A stretch of DNA of 64,000 nucleotides from Paeniglutamicibacter sp. Y32M11. GTDB taxonomy: Bacteria; Actinomycetota; Actinomycetes; Actinomycetales; Micrococcaceae. Location: the NCBI RefSeq assembly GCF_019285735.1, contig NZ_CP079107.1, forward strand, positions 3,844,001 to 3,908,000, read 5' to 3'. Below are positions 52,416 to 61,193 of the stretch, in pieces. How positions within the stretch are numbered: the first letter of the stretch is position 1; every line of letters starts with the position of its first letter. Below the pieces are notes generated by a model. It saw only the letters and a list, made by a program, of their open reading frames with translations. It was not told the DNA's origin and did no database searches. A program made the position numbers and the translations under genes.

Positions 52416-53168
52416 TTACTTTTGCGGGCGCACTCCCGAGCCGATCCAGCGGTAGCGGTGTTCCGGACGCCCCGGGGCGCCATACTTCGCACGCAGTTCG
52501 GTCATCCCGCGCCCGGTCATCATCTCCAGGTATCTCCGGGCGCTGACTCGCGAGATTCCACAGATTTCGGAGATCTCGCTGGCCGAGAGATCCCCGGCAT
52601 CACCCGCCTTCAATGCCTCGCGCAGCGCCTGGCCCACCAACTGGACCGTCGGCTGAGAGAACCCCTTGGGCAACGGCGCGTCCGCTCGCTCGGCAGTTCC
52701 CGTCGAACGATCCTCGCGGCGCCTATCCGGGCCCCCGGCGCGGAGCATGGAGTCAATGTCGCCCTGGTCAAGTGTCGGACCACTGCGCTCCGCGGCCTCG
52801 GCTCTGGAGGTTCGAAACGCTTCGAGTCTGCGGTTGAAGTCACTCACGGTAAAGGGTTTGACGAGGTAATCATCAACGCCTCGGCCCACAGCGAAGCGCA
52901 CGGTATCGCGCTCACTGGCGGCGGTAATCATGATGACACCCGTGTTGTACCCGCTGCCACGCAGATCTTCCAGCACCTGCAGGCCGTCCATGTCGGGCAG
53001 GTGCACATCAAGCAGGATCAGGTCGACGCGACCCTCCTCAAGGAAAGCCAGCACCGGTCCGCCGCGGTCCAGCACGCCCGCCACCACAAACCCATCCAAC
53101 GCACCCACATAGCGGGAGTGGAGGAGTGCAATATCCGGATCGTCGTCGACTATCAATGCCCTGATCAT
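52416..53168 (-). CDS. Response regulator, CitB/DctR type
   Basis: A 250-residue regulator: receiver domain with acidic DDD at 8-10, phospho-acceptor Asp54 (LILLDVHLPDMDG) and Lys104 (VDDYLVKPF), followed by a linker rich in Arg, Glu and Asp and a C-terminal helix-turn-helix (SASEISEICGISRVSARRYLEMM). This is the CitB/DpiA/DctR architecture used to control carboxylate transport. Its start overlaps the sensor kinase stop (ATGA). Confidence 0.9.
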   Translation of the reverse strand: MIRALIVDDDPDIALLHSRYVGALDGFVVAGVLDRGGPVLAFLEEGRVDLILLDVHLPDMDGLQVLEDLRGSGYNTGVIMITAASERDTVRFAVGRGVDDYLVKPFTVSDFNRRLEAFRTSRAEAAERSGPTLDQGDIDSMLRAGGPDRRREDRSTGTAERADAPLPKGFSQPTVQLVGQALREALKAGDAGDLSASEISEICGISRVSARRYLEMMTGRGMTELRAKYGAPGRPEHRYRWIGSGVRPQK

Positions 53169-54763
53169 GCCTGTTCCTCAGCTCGATGACCCGGCAGCAT
53201 GCTGGCTGCGGACCAATTCCATTCCACGGTAATTTTGGCCCCGCCCAGCTCCCCGGTGGCAACCGACACCGTACCTGCACGTCGCCGGATGACCCGGTCA
53301 ACCAGGGCCAGCCCAATGCCGCGGCCGACACCGGCCTTGCTACTCACCCCGCGACGAAAGATCTCCGCAACGGCATCCGAGGCAATGCCCGGCCCACTGT
53401 CTTCAACACAAATCATCAAACGCTCCGGTCCGGCACTCAACAGTAGCCGCACCGCTCCCCCATCACCCGCGGCCTCGATCGCGTTACTGAGCAGGTTTCC
53501 CACCACCGTCAGGGTGTCCTCGTCGGCCCGCCACCCCGGCTCGGTCTCGGACTCCGGATCCACCAGCAGCCGAACCCCTGCTTCGCGGGCCCCGGCAGCA
53601 TTGGCGCCAACAAGACCCGAGAGCGCGGGATCCTTCAGCACCCCCGCGTCGACGCCACGGGCGGCTCCGCTGATTCGCTCCAGATAGGCCGCGGCCTCCC
53701 CCGGCTCGCCAAAGGACAGATAACCCGAAAGGACGTGCAATCGGTTGGCGAATTCATGAGCCTGCGAACTCAAGGCGTCGGCAAGACTTCGCTGACCCTT
53801 CAATTCGCGCAGGGTCGATTCCAATTCGGTCCGATCCTGAAGGGTCAATGTTCGACCCAGCGATTTACCCCCAGCCAGTGCCTCGCGACGGGTTGCCACC
53901 AGAATGCGCTCCCCCGAGAGGACATACTGGGTTTGCTCGGCCTCCGGGGCCTCGCTACTAAGCTGCGCATGGACGTTCGGATCGAGCACGTCCGCGGCCC
54001 TGGCACCCAGAACTTCACCGTGAAGCCCCAGCAATCGTCGAGCCTCGTCATTGACCAGGGTCAATCTACCCTCGGTGTCAACGCCCAGAACACCATCATG
54101 CACACTGAACAGCAGCGCCTGTTGCGACTGCAGCAAGCCCGCGACGGCCTCGGGCTCCACCCCATAGATCCGCCGGCGGACCACACGGGCCGTCAGCGCC
54201 GAAGCAATCGTTCCCAGCGCGGCAGCACCCAGGATCCAAGGGGCGACATCTCCGACGATTTCCAGCAGTTCCCCGCGGATCTCGCTCTGCAAAATCCCCA
54301 CGGAGACGGTCCCGACGATTTTCCCCTCAAACCACACCGGCTCCTTGGCCCGCAGCGTCACACCCTGTGGCCCAACCTCTGTGCCGCGGAACGATTCCCC
54401 CGCTCGCACCGGGTCGTGATCCGATGACACCTTCTCCCCGATGCGCTCCGGATCCGGGTGAGCCACGCGAATCCCTGCCAGGTTCGCCACCGTGACGTAC
54501 TGGACACCGGAAACCGACGTCGCAAGATCCGCGATCGGTGCGATCACCTCCGTGGCCTCGGGGCTGCCCAAATGCGATTGAACCGCCTCTTGGGCCGCGA
54601 TTTGAACCGCCACCGTGTACACCCGATCGAAGGCGACCTCCTGAGTTCGATGATCTTCGAAGACCAGGATCACGACGGACACCGCGCCCATCAGCCCCAG
54701 CACGATTCCCAGCTGCATTGCCAGCAGCTGTGCCCGCCTGCGGTGTTTTGATAGGGATAACAC
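53165..54763 (-). CDS. Sensor histidine kinase, CitA/DcuS type
   Basis: A 532-residue kinase. Transmembrane helices at about 14-35 and 171-192 bracket an extracytoplasmic PAS-like (sPDC) sensor; a cytoplasmic PAS domain lies at about 205-310; the phosphorylated His336 is in LSSQAHEFANRLHVLSGYL, the form specific to CitA/DcuS kinases; an HATPase domain follows (NAIEAAGD, DSGPGIA). Such kinases sense citrate or C4-dicarboxylates outside the cell. GTG 54763. It diverges from tctC, so it is likely to sense the substrate of that transporter. Confidence 0.9.
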   Translation of the reverse strand: MLSLSKHRRRAQLLAMQLGIVLGLMGAVSVVILVFEDHRTQEVAFDRVYTVAVQIAAQEAVQSHLGSPEATEVIAPIADLATSVSGVQYVTVANLAGIRVAHPDPERIGEKVSSDHDPVRAGESFRGTEVGPQGVTLRAKEPVWFEGKIVGTVSVGILQSEIRGELLEIVGDVAPWILGAAALGTIASALTARVVRRRIYGVEPEAVAGLLQSQQALLFSVHDGVLGVDTEGRLTLVNDEARRLLGLHGEVLGARAADVLDPNVHAQLSSEAPEAEQTQYVLSGERILVATRREALAGGKSLGRTLTLQDRTELESTLRELKGQRSLADALSSQAHEFANRLHVLSGYLSFGEPGEAAAYLERISGAARGVDAGVLKDPALSGLVGANAAGAREAGVRLLVDPESETEPGWRADEDTLTVVGNLLSNAIEAAGDGGAVRLLLSAGPERLMICVEDSGPGIASDAVAEIFRRGVSSKAGVGRGIGLALVDRVIRRRAGTVSVATGELGGAKITVEWNWSAASMLPGHRAEEQA

Positions 54764-54823
54764 GTCGATTCGGGCCCCTTCAATTTCTCGTTAACTTTGT
54801 TTTCTTTATTGTTCTTATGACCT

Positions 54824-54854
54824 AAAGCACATTTTCGCTGTGCTTTGCATCACT
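54824..54854. promoter_or_regulatory. Inverted repeat and overlapping CRP/GlxR-like site upstream of tctC
   Basis: AAAGCACA (54824-54831) and TGTGCTTT (54839-54846) are exact complements with a seven-base spacer. Overlapping it, TGTGC-TTTGCA-TCACT (54839-54854) matches eight of ten conserved positions of a CRP/GlxR site. The response regulator and a GlxR-type protein are candidate binders. Confidence 0.6.
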
Positions 54855-54887
54855 ACTCTGACACCTTAGTGGTCGAGGGACCTGCCG

Positions 54888-55910
54888 ATGACACCCGGTC
54901 CACCACCCATGAGATTACGGATGAAAATGAGCAAGAGCATAATCAAGAAGACCCTATACGGTGCCGTTGTCGCCGTCGTGGCAGGTCTGGCCCTGGTCAA
55001 TGCGGCAGCAAGTGGTGGTGAGTCGACCGCACGGTCAAAGCTCGTCCTCATGGCTCCGGCAGCCCCCGGCGGCGGGTGGGACGGTTTTGCCCGCGAGTCG
55101 CAGCAGGCCATGAAGTCCGGCAGCGTCGTTAACAACGCCCAGGTCGTCAACGTCCCGGGCGCCGGTGGAACCATCGGCTTGAGTCAATTTGTCCAGATGG
55201 AAGGCCGTCACGACATGATGATGGTCACCGGCGGCGTCATGGTTGGTGCCATTGAGCTCTCCAATTCCGAGACGACCTTCGAGGACATCGTTCCCATTGC
55301 CCGGCTCGCCGATGACTACGCGGTGCTGGTAGTTCCCGCCAAATCTGAATTCAAAACCCTCGATGACTTCACCAAGCAGTGGAAGGCGAATCCCGGAGGA
55401 ACATCAATCTCCGGCGGCTCGCTGGGGTCCATCGACCACCTACTGACCGGCCTGGTGGCACAAAAGATCGGCATTGATCCGATCAAAACCAACTACATCG
55501 CGTATTCCGGTGGCGGCGAGGCACTGACCTCGATGCTTTCCGGAACGACCGTCGGCGGAATGTCGGGCTACAACGAAGTAGCCGATCAAATCGAATCCGG
55601 CAGCCTGCGCGCCCTAGCAATTTCCTCGGAAGAGCGCCTGCCTGGTGTGGAGATCCCCACCTTCAAGGAACAAGGCGTCGACGCGGCGATGGCCAACTGG
55701 CGCGGTGTCGCCGCGGCGCCGGGCATCACCGAGGAGCAAAAGCAGGAATTTGTGGACATCGTTACCGAATACCGTCAGACCGAACACTGGCAGGATGCGC
55801 TGGAACGCAACAGCTGGACGGACAGCTTCATGACCGGTGACGAATTTGAAGAGTTCATTGACTCCGAGGTCGCCGTGACCAAGGAAATCGTGGAAGGGCT
55901 GGGACTGTGA
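54888..55910 (+). CDS. tctC: Tripartite tricarboxylate transporter substrate-binding protein
   Basis: A 340-residue extracytoplasmic binding protein of the Bug/TctC family with an N-terminal signal anchor (TLYGAVVAVVAGLALVNAAA) after a basic start. Family motifs: APAAPGGGWDGFAREXQQ-like segment, NVPGAGGTIGL, YIAYSGGGEALTSMLSG and LPGVEIPTFKEQG. It delivers a di- or tricarboxylate to TctAB. GAGGGA at 54875-54880 supports ATG 54888. Confidence 0.9.
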   Translation: MTPGPPPMRLRMKMSKSIIKKTLYGAVVAVVAGLALVNAAASGGESTARSKLVLMAPAAPGGGWDGFARESQQAMKSGSVVNNAQVVNVPGAGGTIGLSQFVQMEGRHDMMMVTGGVMVGAIELSNSETTFEDIVPIARLADDYAVLVVPAKSEFKTLDDFTKQWKANPGGTSISGGSLGSIDHLLTGLVAQKIGIDPIKTNYIAYSGGGEALTSMLSGTTVGGMSGYNEVADQIESGSLRALAISSEERLPGVEIPTFKEQGVDAAMANWRGVAAAPGITEEQKQEFVDIVTEYRQTEHWQDALERNSWTDSFMTGDEFEEFIDSEVAVTKEIVEGLGL

Positions 55911-56548
55911 AAACCACCAACGACTCCACCGCCACCGTGCGGAGCGCAGAGGATTACCCGGTGCGTATCACCGGCTTCTGGTCGGGTCGAAGCGAGCTAA
56001 TCGTCCCAGCGCTGGTCTTCGCGCTGGCCGGCTTCCTCACTTACGGAACTGCGACCATGGACGTGATGGGCACCAGTATTCCGGGACCACAGTTCTTCCC
56101 CACCATCGTTTGTGTGCTGCTGTTCGTCGTGGCGTCCATCCACACGGTGCAGATCCTGCGCACTCGTCGCTTCCCCCAGGAGGAAAGCGAAGGGCAGAAC
56201 GCCGACTTCTCCACCGACTTGCTCGGCGACCTCGCCGACACGGAGCGCAGCTCCATCTATGGGGCAACTGCTACGCCGTCGGCCACCGGAAAGCGGAAGG
56301 CCTACTCAGACTGGAAGACCCTGGGCATGACCGTGGGAGCAATTGCCGCGTTCATCGTGGCACTGCCCATACTGGGCTGGATACTCAGTGCAGCCGGCCT
56401 GTTCTGGGTCATCTGCCGCGCGTTGGGAAGCCGACGCCCGCTATTTGACCTCAGCGTCGCCATTCTCTTTTCCTCGGTCATTCAGCTGGCCTTTAATGCC
56501 GGGCTCGGTCTCAACCTGCCCTCAGGTTTCCTGGAAGGACTGATCTGA
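55907..56548 (+). CDS. tctB: Tripartite tricarboxylate transporter small membrane subunit
   Basis: A 213-residue membrane protein with four helices (about 27-46, 60-80, 145-165, 175-205) and a polar loop between helices 2 and 3 (about 55 residues, rich in charged residues), as in TctB. The ATG-type start (GTG) overlaps the tctC stop, and tctA follows after one base. Confidence 0.87.
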   Translation: MKTTNDSTATVRSAEDYPVRITGFWSGRSELIVPALVFALAGFLTYGTATMDVMGTSIPGPQFFPTIVCVLLFVVASIHTVQILRTRRFPQEESEGQNADFSTDLLGDLADTERSSIYGATATPSATGKRKAYSDWKTLGMTVGAIAAFIVALPILGWILSAAGLFWVICRALGSRRPLFDLSVAILFSSVIQLAFNAGLGLNLPSGFLEGLI

Positions 56549-56549
56549 C

Positions 56550-58094
56550 ATGGATTCTATTTCCCTGCTCATGGAGGGCTTCGCGCAGGCCCTAACACCC
56601 ATAAATCTCATGTGGGTGGTGATCGGTGCGATCCTCGGAACCGCCGTAGGCGTATTGCCCGGACTCGGTTCGGCCATGGCCGTCGCCTTGCTGCTTCCTA
56701 TTACCTTTTCGCTTGATCCGACCGCGGCATTCATCATGTTCGCCGGCGTCTACTTCGGTGGTCTTTTCGGGGATTCGACCTCCGGAATTCTGCTTAATAC
56801 ACCAGGCAATTCATCCGCCATCGCCTCCACCTTCGAGGGCCATCGCATGGCACTTGATGGCAGAGCGGCGAAGGCCCTGGCCACCGCGGCCATGGGAGCC
56901 TTCATCGGCGGTCTCATTGCCACCACGGTGGTCGTTTTCTTCGCCCCGGTACTCGTGAAGATGGCAACTGCATTCGGTCCCGCCGAATACTTCGCACTCG
57001 CGGTCTTCGCTTTCCTCGCCATTTCCTCGGTGGTCTCCGATTCCGTGGTCAAGGGCCTGATGTCCCTGGGCATAGGTCTGGTCCTCGCCCTGGTCGGCGT
57101 GGACGGCCCCTCCGGTACGCCCCGCTTCACCCTCGGTATGCCGCAGCTCTTCGACGGCATGTCCATCGTGGTGATCACCGTCGGGTTGCTGGCACTGGGT
57201 GAAGTCCTGCATATCGCCTCACGTATCCACCGCGACGGCACCGCCGTCCGCATTGAATCCAAGGGCCGCCCGCGCCTGGAACTCAGCGACATCCGTCGGG
57301 CCATGCCCGCTTGGTTGCGTGGCACCGCATTCGGCGTTCCCTTCGGCGTTATTCCCGCCGGCGGTTCCGAGGTTCCCACGTTCATGGCCTACGGCCTGGA
57401 AAAGAAGCTCGCTGCCCGCAATGGAGATACCGATTTTGGTAGCACCGGGTCAATCCGTGGTGTTGCTGCCCCGGAAGCCGCGGCGAATGCCACCGCCGGC
57501 ACCGCCATGGGAGCGCTTCTTGCTCTCGGCCTGCCTACCTCGGCAACCGCTGCCATCATGTTGGCCGCCTTCCAGCAGTATGGGATGCAGCCGGGCCCGT
57601 TGCTGTTCGAACGCAGCGGTCCAATGGTCTGGACGTTGCTCGCGTCACTGTTCATCGGTCTGGTTGTCCTGCTGGTCCTGAACATGCAGTTCGCTGTGCT
57701 CTGGGCCAAGCTGCTGCTCATCCCCCGTCATTACCTCTACGCGGGCATCGCGGTGCTCTCGGTACTGGGTGTCTACGCGATCAGTTCTTCTATCATCGAC
57801 CTGTGGATCTTGTTGGGCGTGGGCCTGCTGGGCTTCATGATGCGCCGCTACAAGTTCCCACTCGCACCGGTACTGATCGCGGTCATTCTTGGCCCGCTGG
57901 CCGAGACGGAATTGCGACGCGCACTCACGGTCTCCGAAGGCAACCTGTCGATCCTGATCGACAGCCCGGTCACCATGGTGCTCTACGGACTGCTGGCCAT
58001 TACTCTGGTGATCACCGCCATCCAGCACGTGCGTCACAGCAGGGCCGCTCGAAGCACGGCACCGAAATTCGATGCCGATAGGCTCGGCGTCTAG
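56550..58094 (+). CDS. tctA: Tripartite tricarboxylate transporter large membrane subunit
   Basis: A 514-residue permease with about eleven to twelve helices. The hallmark GVLPGLGSAMAVALLLPITFSLDPTAAFIMF and GGLFGDSTSGILLNTPGNSSAIASTFEG is present, along with PEAAANATAGTAMGALLALGLPTSATAAIML. It forms the substrate channel. Last gene of tctCBA, followed by a terminator. Confidence 0.92.
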   Translation: MDSISLLMEGFAQALTPINLMWVVIGAILGTAVGVLPGLGSAMAVALLLPITFSLDPTAAFIMFAGVYFGGLFGDSTSGILLNTPGNSSAIASTFEGHRMALDGRAAKALATAAMGAFIGGLIATTVVVFFAPVLVKMATAFGPAEYFALAVFAFLAISSVVSDSVVKGLMSLGIGLVLALVGVDGPSGTPRFTLGMPQLFDGMSIVVITVGLLALGEVLHIASRIHRDGTAVRIESKGRPRLELSDIRRAMPAWLRGTAFGVPFGVIPAGGSEVPTFMAYGLEKKLAARNGDTDFGSTGSIRGVAAPEAAANATAGTAMGALLALGLPTSATAAIMLAAFQQYGMQPGPLLFERSGPMVWTLLASLFIGLVVLLVLNMQFAVLWAKLLLIPRHYLYAGIAVLSVLGVYAISSSIIDLWILLGVGLLGFMMRRYKFPLAPVLIAVILGPLAETELRRALTVSEGNLSILIDSPVTMVLYGLLAITLVITAIQHVRHSRAARSTAPKFDADRLGV

Positions 58095-58123
58095 GCACAA
58101 AAAGCCAACACGAAACGCCCCTC

Positions 58124-58168
58124 AAGAGGGAGGGCTTCACGGTTTTGAACCGTGAAGCCCTCCCTCTT
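58124..58168. terminator. Bidirectional stem-loop terminator
   Basis: A perfect 20-bp stem (AAGAGGGAGGGCTTCACGGTT at 58124-58144 with its complement to 58168) with a three-base loop, ending tctCBA and serving the convergent reductase. Confidence 0.85.
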
Positions 58169-58244
58169 TGCTGCCCAAGGATGCCATCGAGGTCCGTATG
58201 CCAACCGTGATGAACGTTGGCGCCATAGATCCGGGCGAAAAACG

Positions 58245-58886
58245 CTAGATGGTCCGTGGGGCCTTGGCCAGTTTATTCGTCAGTTCCTCCACATTCTGAC
58301 GCAGCCCATAGGCCGGACGGTCACGTTCCACCCGCCAGCTCTCGGCCAGCGGGCCGATATTAACTGTGTCGAAACCGAATTCGTCGTAGAGCCGGGTGAT
58401 CAGCGCCGCCGCATCCTCGTGGTCGCTCGCGGTGGCTAAGGCACGGCGATTTTCGGTGCCGGTTGGCGTCCCCGTCGTGGTGATTTCCGCCGCGCCGATG
58501 TGGTTAAAGCCCTTGGCCACCTTCGAATCACTCAGGTGTTCCTGGATCAGGCTTGAGGTAGTGGTTTCACCGGCATCCAGTGCCGCGATGTGCCCGTCGC
58601 GCTCCCAGTAGTAGTTGATCGTGTCGATCACGATCTTGCCGGACAGCTCCTCGACGGGAAGGTCCTTGTAGTGACCCAGCGGAATGGTGACCACTGCGAA
58701 GTCGCCCGCTGCCCCGGCCTCGGCCGCGGTGGCTGCCCGCGCCTTCGGTCCGAGTTCGGCCACCAGGTCCGCGAGGGTTTCTGGCCCACGCGAATTGCCG
58801 ATGACCACGTCATAGCCCAGCTCTACGGCCTTGCGTGCAACCTGGGATCCAATGTGTCCTGCTCCGATGATTCCTATGCTTGTCAT
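58245..58886 (-). CDS. NADP oxidoreductase, F420-dependent-reductase-like
   Basis: A 213-residue protein with an N-terminal Rossmann fold (SIGIIGAGHIGSQVARKAVELGYDVVIGNSRGPETL) and a C-terminal helical part with KGFNHIGAAEI. It resembles F420H2:NADP oxidoreductase-like proteins, many of which use only NAD(P)H. The role is unknown. ATG 58886; the open frame upstream to 59009 is not used. It is divergent from the GntR gene and convergent with tctA. Confidence 0.82.
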   Translation of the reverse strand: MTSIGIIGAGHIGSQVARKAVELGYDVVIGNSRGPETLADLVAELGPKARAATAAEAGAAGDFAVVTIPLGHYKDLPVEELSGKIVIDTINYYWERDGHIAALDAGETTTSSLIQEHLSDSKVAKGFNHIGAAEITTTGTPTGTENRRALATASDHEDAAALITRLYDEFGFDTVNIGPLAESWRVERDRPAYGLRQNVEELTNKLAKAPRTI

Positions 58887-59097
58887 GCCGGTTCCAACGA
58901 CGCTCTTGGAGACAGCATTCCCCTGCGTCGCCAAGTTACGCCGAGGACGTAAGATGCCGGGGCGTAAAACAAAGCGGCAGAGTTGGGACAGCGCATTACG
59001 CCTCGGCAACAGCCATCGCCTAAGCTTTCACCGTCCCGTGATTGACTGCCTAAGACAGGAAATACGGTGGCCAGCGACGCAAAGGAACGGACATTTC

Positions 59098-59841
59098 ATG
59101 GCATACGGCGAGCTCAACACCGCTTCCGGGGTACCCCTGTACCGCCAGATTAAAGAAATCTTGCGCCGCGAGATCACCGATGGCATTGCCGATCCACAAA
59201 AGCCGATGACCGAAGCCCTTCTACTCGAGCGCTTCGAGGTTAGCCGAGCACCCATCCGTCAGGCACTGGCCGAACTGGCATCCGAGGGTTACGTCTTCCG
59301 CAAACAGGGCAAAGGAACATTTCCGGTTACCGGCACGCGGGTCCAGCGGCCCGCAGATGTCCGCTCTGGAGCCCTCTACCAATACCTCTCCGACACCGGC
59401 CTTCACCCCACGGGTCAGGTCTCCGGTATCGAAAGAGTTCAGCCGCCCGAAAAGTTACGCGACCTCTTGGGGCTGGAGCCTCACGAACTACTCTTACATT
59501 TCACTCGATTGATCTCCGTCGAGAACCAGCCCTTGGTCGCGGCAGACGTCTACATCCGGGCACCGAAGGATTTCCACCCCACGGGTGCGGAACTTGAGGA
59601 ACGCGGCTCCGCGTTTGAATTGCTGGAAAAGCAGTTTGGGATTGCCCATATTCGCGCCGAGCATGAGGCTTGGGCGACAGCAGCAACGCCCGAACAGGCC
59701 GCCATCTTTGGGATTGCTGCAGGAAGTCCACTTCTGGTCATCGAGACCATTTTCTACACCACCGGCGATCTGCCGGCCGGTTGGCGTTCGGCCGTGCACC
59801 AGGCCGAGAACTTCAAGTACAAGTTCACCACCAACCGCTAA
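59098..59841 (+). CDS. GntR family (HutC/UTRA) regulator
   Basis: A 247-residue repressor: N-terminal winged helix (YRQIKEILRREITDGIADPQKPMTEALLLERFEVSRAPIRQALAELASEGYVFRKQGKGTFP) and a C-terminal UTRA effector domain (FTRLISVENQPLVAADVYI, ...FGIAAGSPLLVIETIFYT). It lies upstream of the phosphotriesterase-family cluster in the same direction and is the probable regulator of it. AAAGGA precedes the ATG. The frame is open further upstream but without homology. Confidence 0.88.
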   Translation: MAYGELNTASGVPLYRQIKEILRREITDGIADPQKPMTEALLLERFEVSRAPIRQALAELASEGYVFRKQGKGTFPVTGTRVQRPADVRSGALYQYLSDTGLHPTGQVSGIERVQPPEKLRDLLGLEPHELLLHFTRLISVENQPLVAADVYIRAPKDFHPTGAELEERGSAFELLEKQFGIAHIRAEHEAWATAATPEQAAIFGIAAGSPLLVIETIFYTTGDLPAGWRSAVHQAENFKYKFTTNR

Positions 59842-60157
59842 ATAGCCTTTTTCGCGTCTGACCTCTTCCTTCCGACGAGGTCAGATGAATTGTAGCGCCC
59901 ATCACCCGATCGCGTGACCTGAGTCGCTTTGACTTTGACAAGACACCGTGTAAAGCTAGTTGACAGGTAATCGAGGTCACATGGGCGTGAGACGCGGACT
60001 ACAGCCGATAGGCAACAAGCTCTCAAATACCCTGCCAACCAACTCGATTGCCTTGCCTGCACCGAGTTCGGCGAGGATTCACTCCAGAGGTCGCGGTGCA
60101 TGATCCTTCCCAGTGCGCCACTCCAAAATGGAGCGACGCTGATGAAAGGTTGTGCCG
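59842..60157. other. 316-bp gap between the GntR gene and the phosphotriesterase-family cluster
   Basis: It begins with a perfect nine-bp stem TCTGACCTC/GAGGTCAGA (59857-59885), likely a terminator for the GntR gene. A possible promoter follows: TTGACT (59929-59934), 16 bp, TAAAGC (59951-59956). GTGACCT and its complement AGGTCAC occur around it (near 59914 and 59975). A ribosome site AAAGG stands eight bases before the next ATG. No coding sequence was recognised. Confidence 0.5.
59857..59885 (+). terminator. Stem-loop after the GntR gene
   Basis: TCTGACCTC (59857-59865) and GAGGTCAGA (59877-59885) are exact complements with an 11-base loop, 15 bp past the GntR stop codon. Confidence 0.6.
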
Positions 60158-61138
60158 ATGATGGATACAACAGCACCCACCGCCACCGTCAATACGGTCC
60201 TCGGTCCAATTCCCGCCCATGAGCTCGGCGTCATTGCCGCGCACGAAGCGCTACTTTCGGTGGTTCCCGGAGCACAATTTGCTCCGGATATTTCCATGGA
60301 TCGAGCGGAGATCTTCGAGGCATTGGCCACCAAGCTCACTGCGTTCCGTGAGGCCGGAGGCAAGACCATCGTTGATTCCACCGGCATGTTCCACGGCCGT
60401 GACCTGCCGCTCTACGAGGCACTGTCGCGCAGTACCGGCGTGCACATCATTGCCTCCACCGGCATGGGACCGGAAGAGAATCTTGGTGGGTACTTCCTCA
60501 CCCCACAGACGAACCCGCCAACGCCGTGGCCGGCCGAAAAGTTCGCCGAACTCTTCTCGCAAGAAATCACCGAGGGCATGGTCATCCCGCGACTCGAGCG
60601 CCGCGCCGCTGCGGGCATGGTGACCACCACTGCCGCAACAACAGGCATGACCCCCACGGAAGAATCACTCTTCCGTGGCGCGGCACGGACCGCGGTGGCC
60701 ACCGGGGTCCCACTCACCATCCGATTCGGCGCCGAGGCGCTGACCGATCTAAACATCGTGCTGGACGAAAATCTACCCGCCGAGCGCGTACTCGTGGCCT
60801 CCCTCGATCGCACTGACGCCAAGGGTGCAGCCCTCGAGGTCGCCCGCCGCGGCGCCTACGTCGGACTTGACCACGTTGGCACCAATGATGACGCCAGCTA
60901 CCTCAACGACACCGAACGTTCAGCCCTGGTCATGGAACTGGTGGCCGCCGGCTTCGCCCAACAGATCATTCTCTCCTCCAATGCCATCGGTGTTGCCAAA
61001 GGTCAGGCCGACACCACGGTGGCCTTCGAACACGTACTGGGCACCTTCGTTCCGCAGTTGAAGAACCTCGGCCTCTCGGACGCCGATGCCGCCGCCCTGC
61101 TCGAATCGAATCCGCGCGAGCTGCTCACGGTGCGCTAA
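60158..61138 (+). CDS. Phosphotriesterase-family protein lacking most metal ligands (probable pseudoenzyme)
   Basis: A 326-residue TIM-barrel protein clearly paralogous to the next gene's product: NTVLGPIPAHELGVIAAHE, IVDSTGMFHGRDLPLYEAL and STGVHIIASTG match its relatives strongly. Of the six metal-site residues of the family only the first His (His29) remains; Ala31 replaces the second His, Thr156 the carbamylated Lys, Arg189 and Ser215 the next two His, and Asn275 the Asp, by my alignment. The fold core and length are normal and the frame is intact. It may be a structural or regulatory partner of the neighbour, or bind a different ligand. ATG 60158 with AAAGG eight bases before it; ATG 60161 is possible. 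55 bp separate it from the next gene. Confidence 0.78.
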   Translation: MMDTTAPTATVNTVLGPIPAHELGVIAAHEALLSVVPGAQFAPDISMDRAEIFEALATKLTAFREAGGKTIVDSTGMFHGRDLPLYEALSRSTGVHIIASTGMGPEENLGGYFLTPQTNPPTPWPAEKFAELFSQEITEGMVIPRLERRAAAGMVTTTAATTGMTPTEESLFRGAARTAVATGVPLTIRFGAEALTDLNIVLDENLPAERVLVASLDRTDAKGAALEVARRGAYVGLDHVGTNDDASYLNDTERSALVMELVAAGFAQQIILSSNAIGVAKGQADTTVAFEHVLGTFVPQLKNLGLSDADAAALLESNPRELLTVR

Positions 61139-61193
61139 GCCCCGCAGCCAGCCGCAAGAACCCAAAACTTTCTATTTTTCAAAGGTGACTGTT

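Noticed and set aside
51503-52546. Plus-strand open frame opposite tcuA (347 codons)
   Set aside because: Antisense to a conserved FAD enzyme and ends in the intergenic operator region.
55907-58094. Specific citrate assignment of the Tct transporter
   Set aside because: Tct systems carry several tri- and dicarboxylates; TcuA next door favours tricarballylate-like acids, and citrate cannot be read from the sequence.
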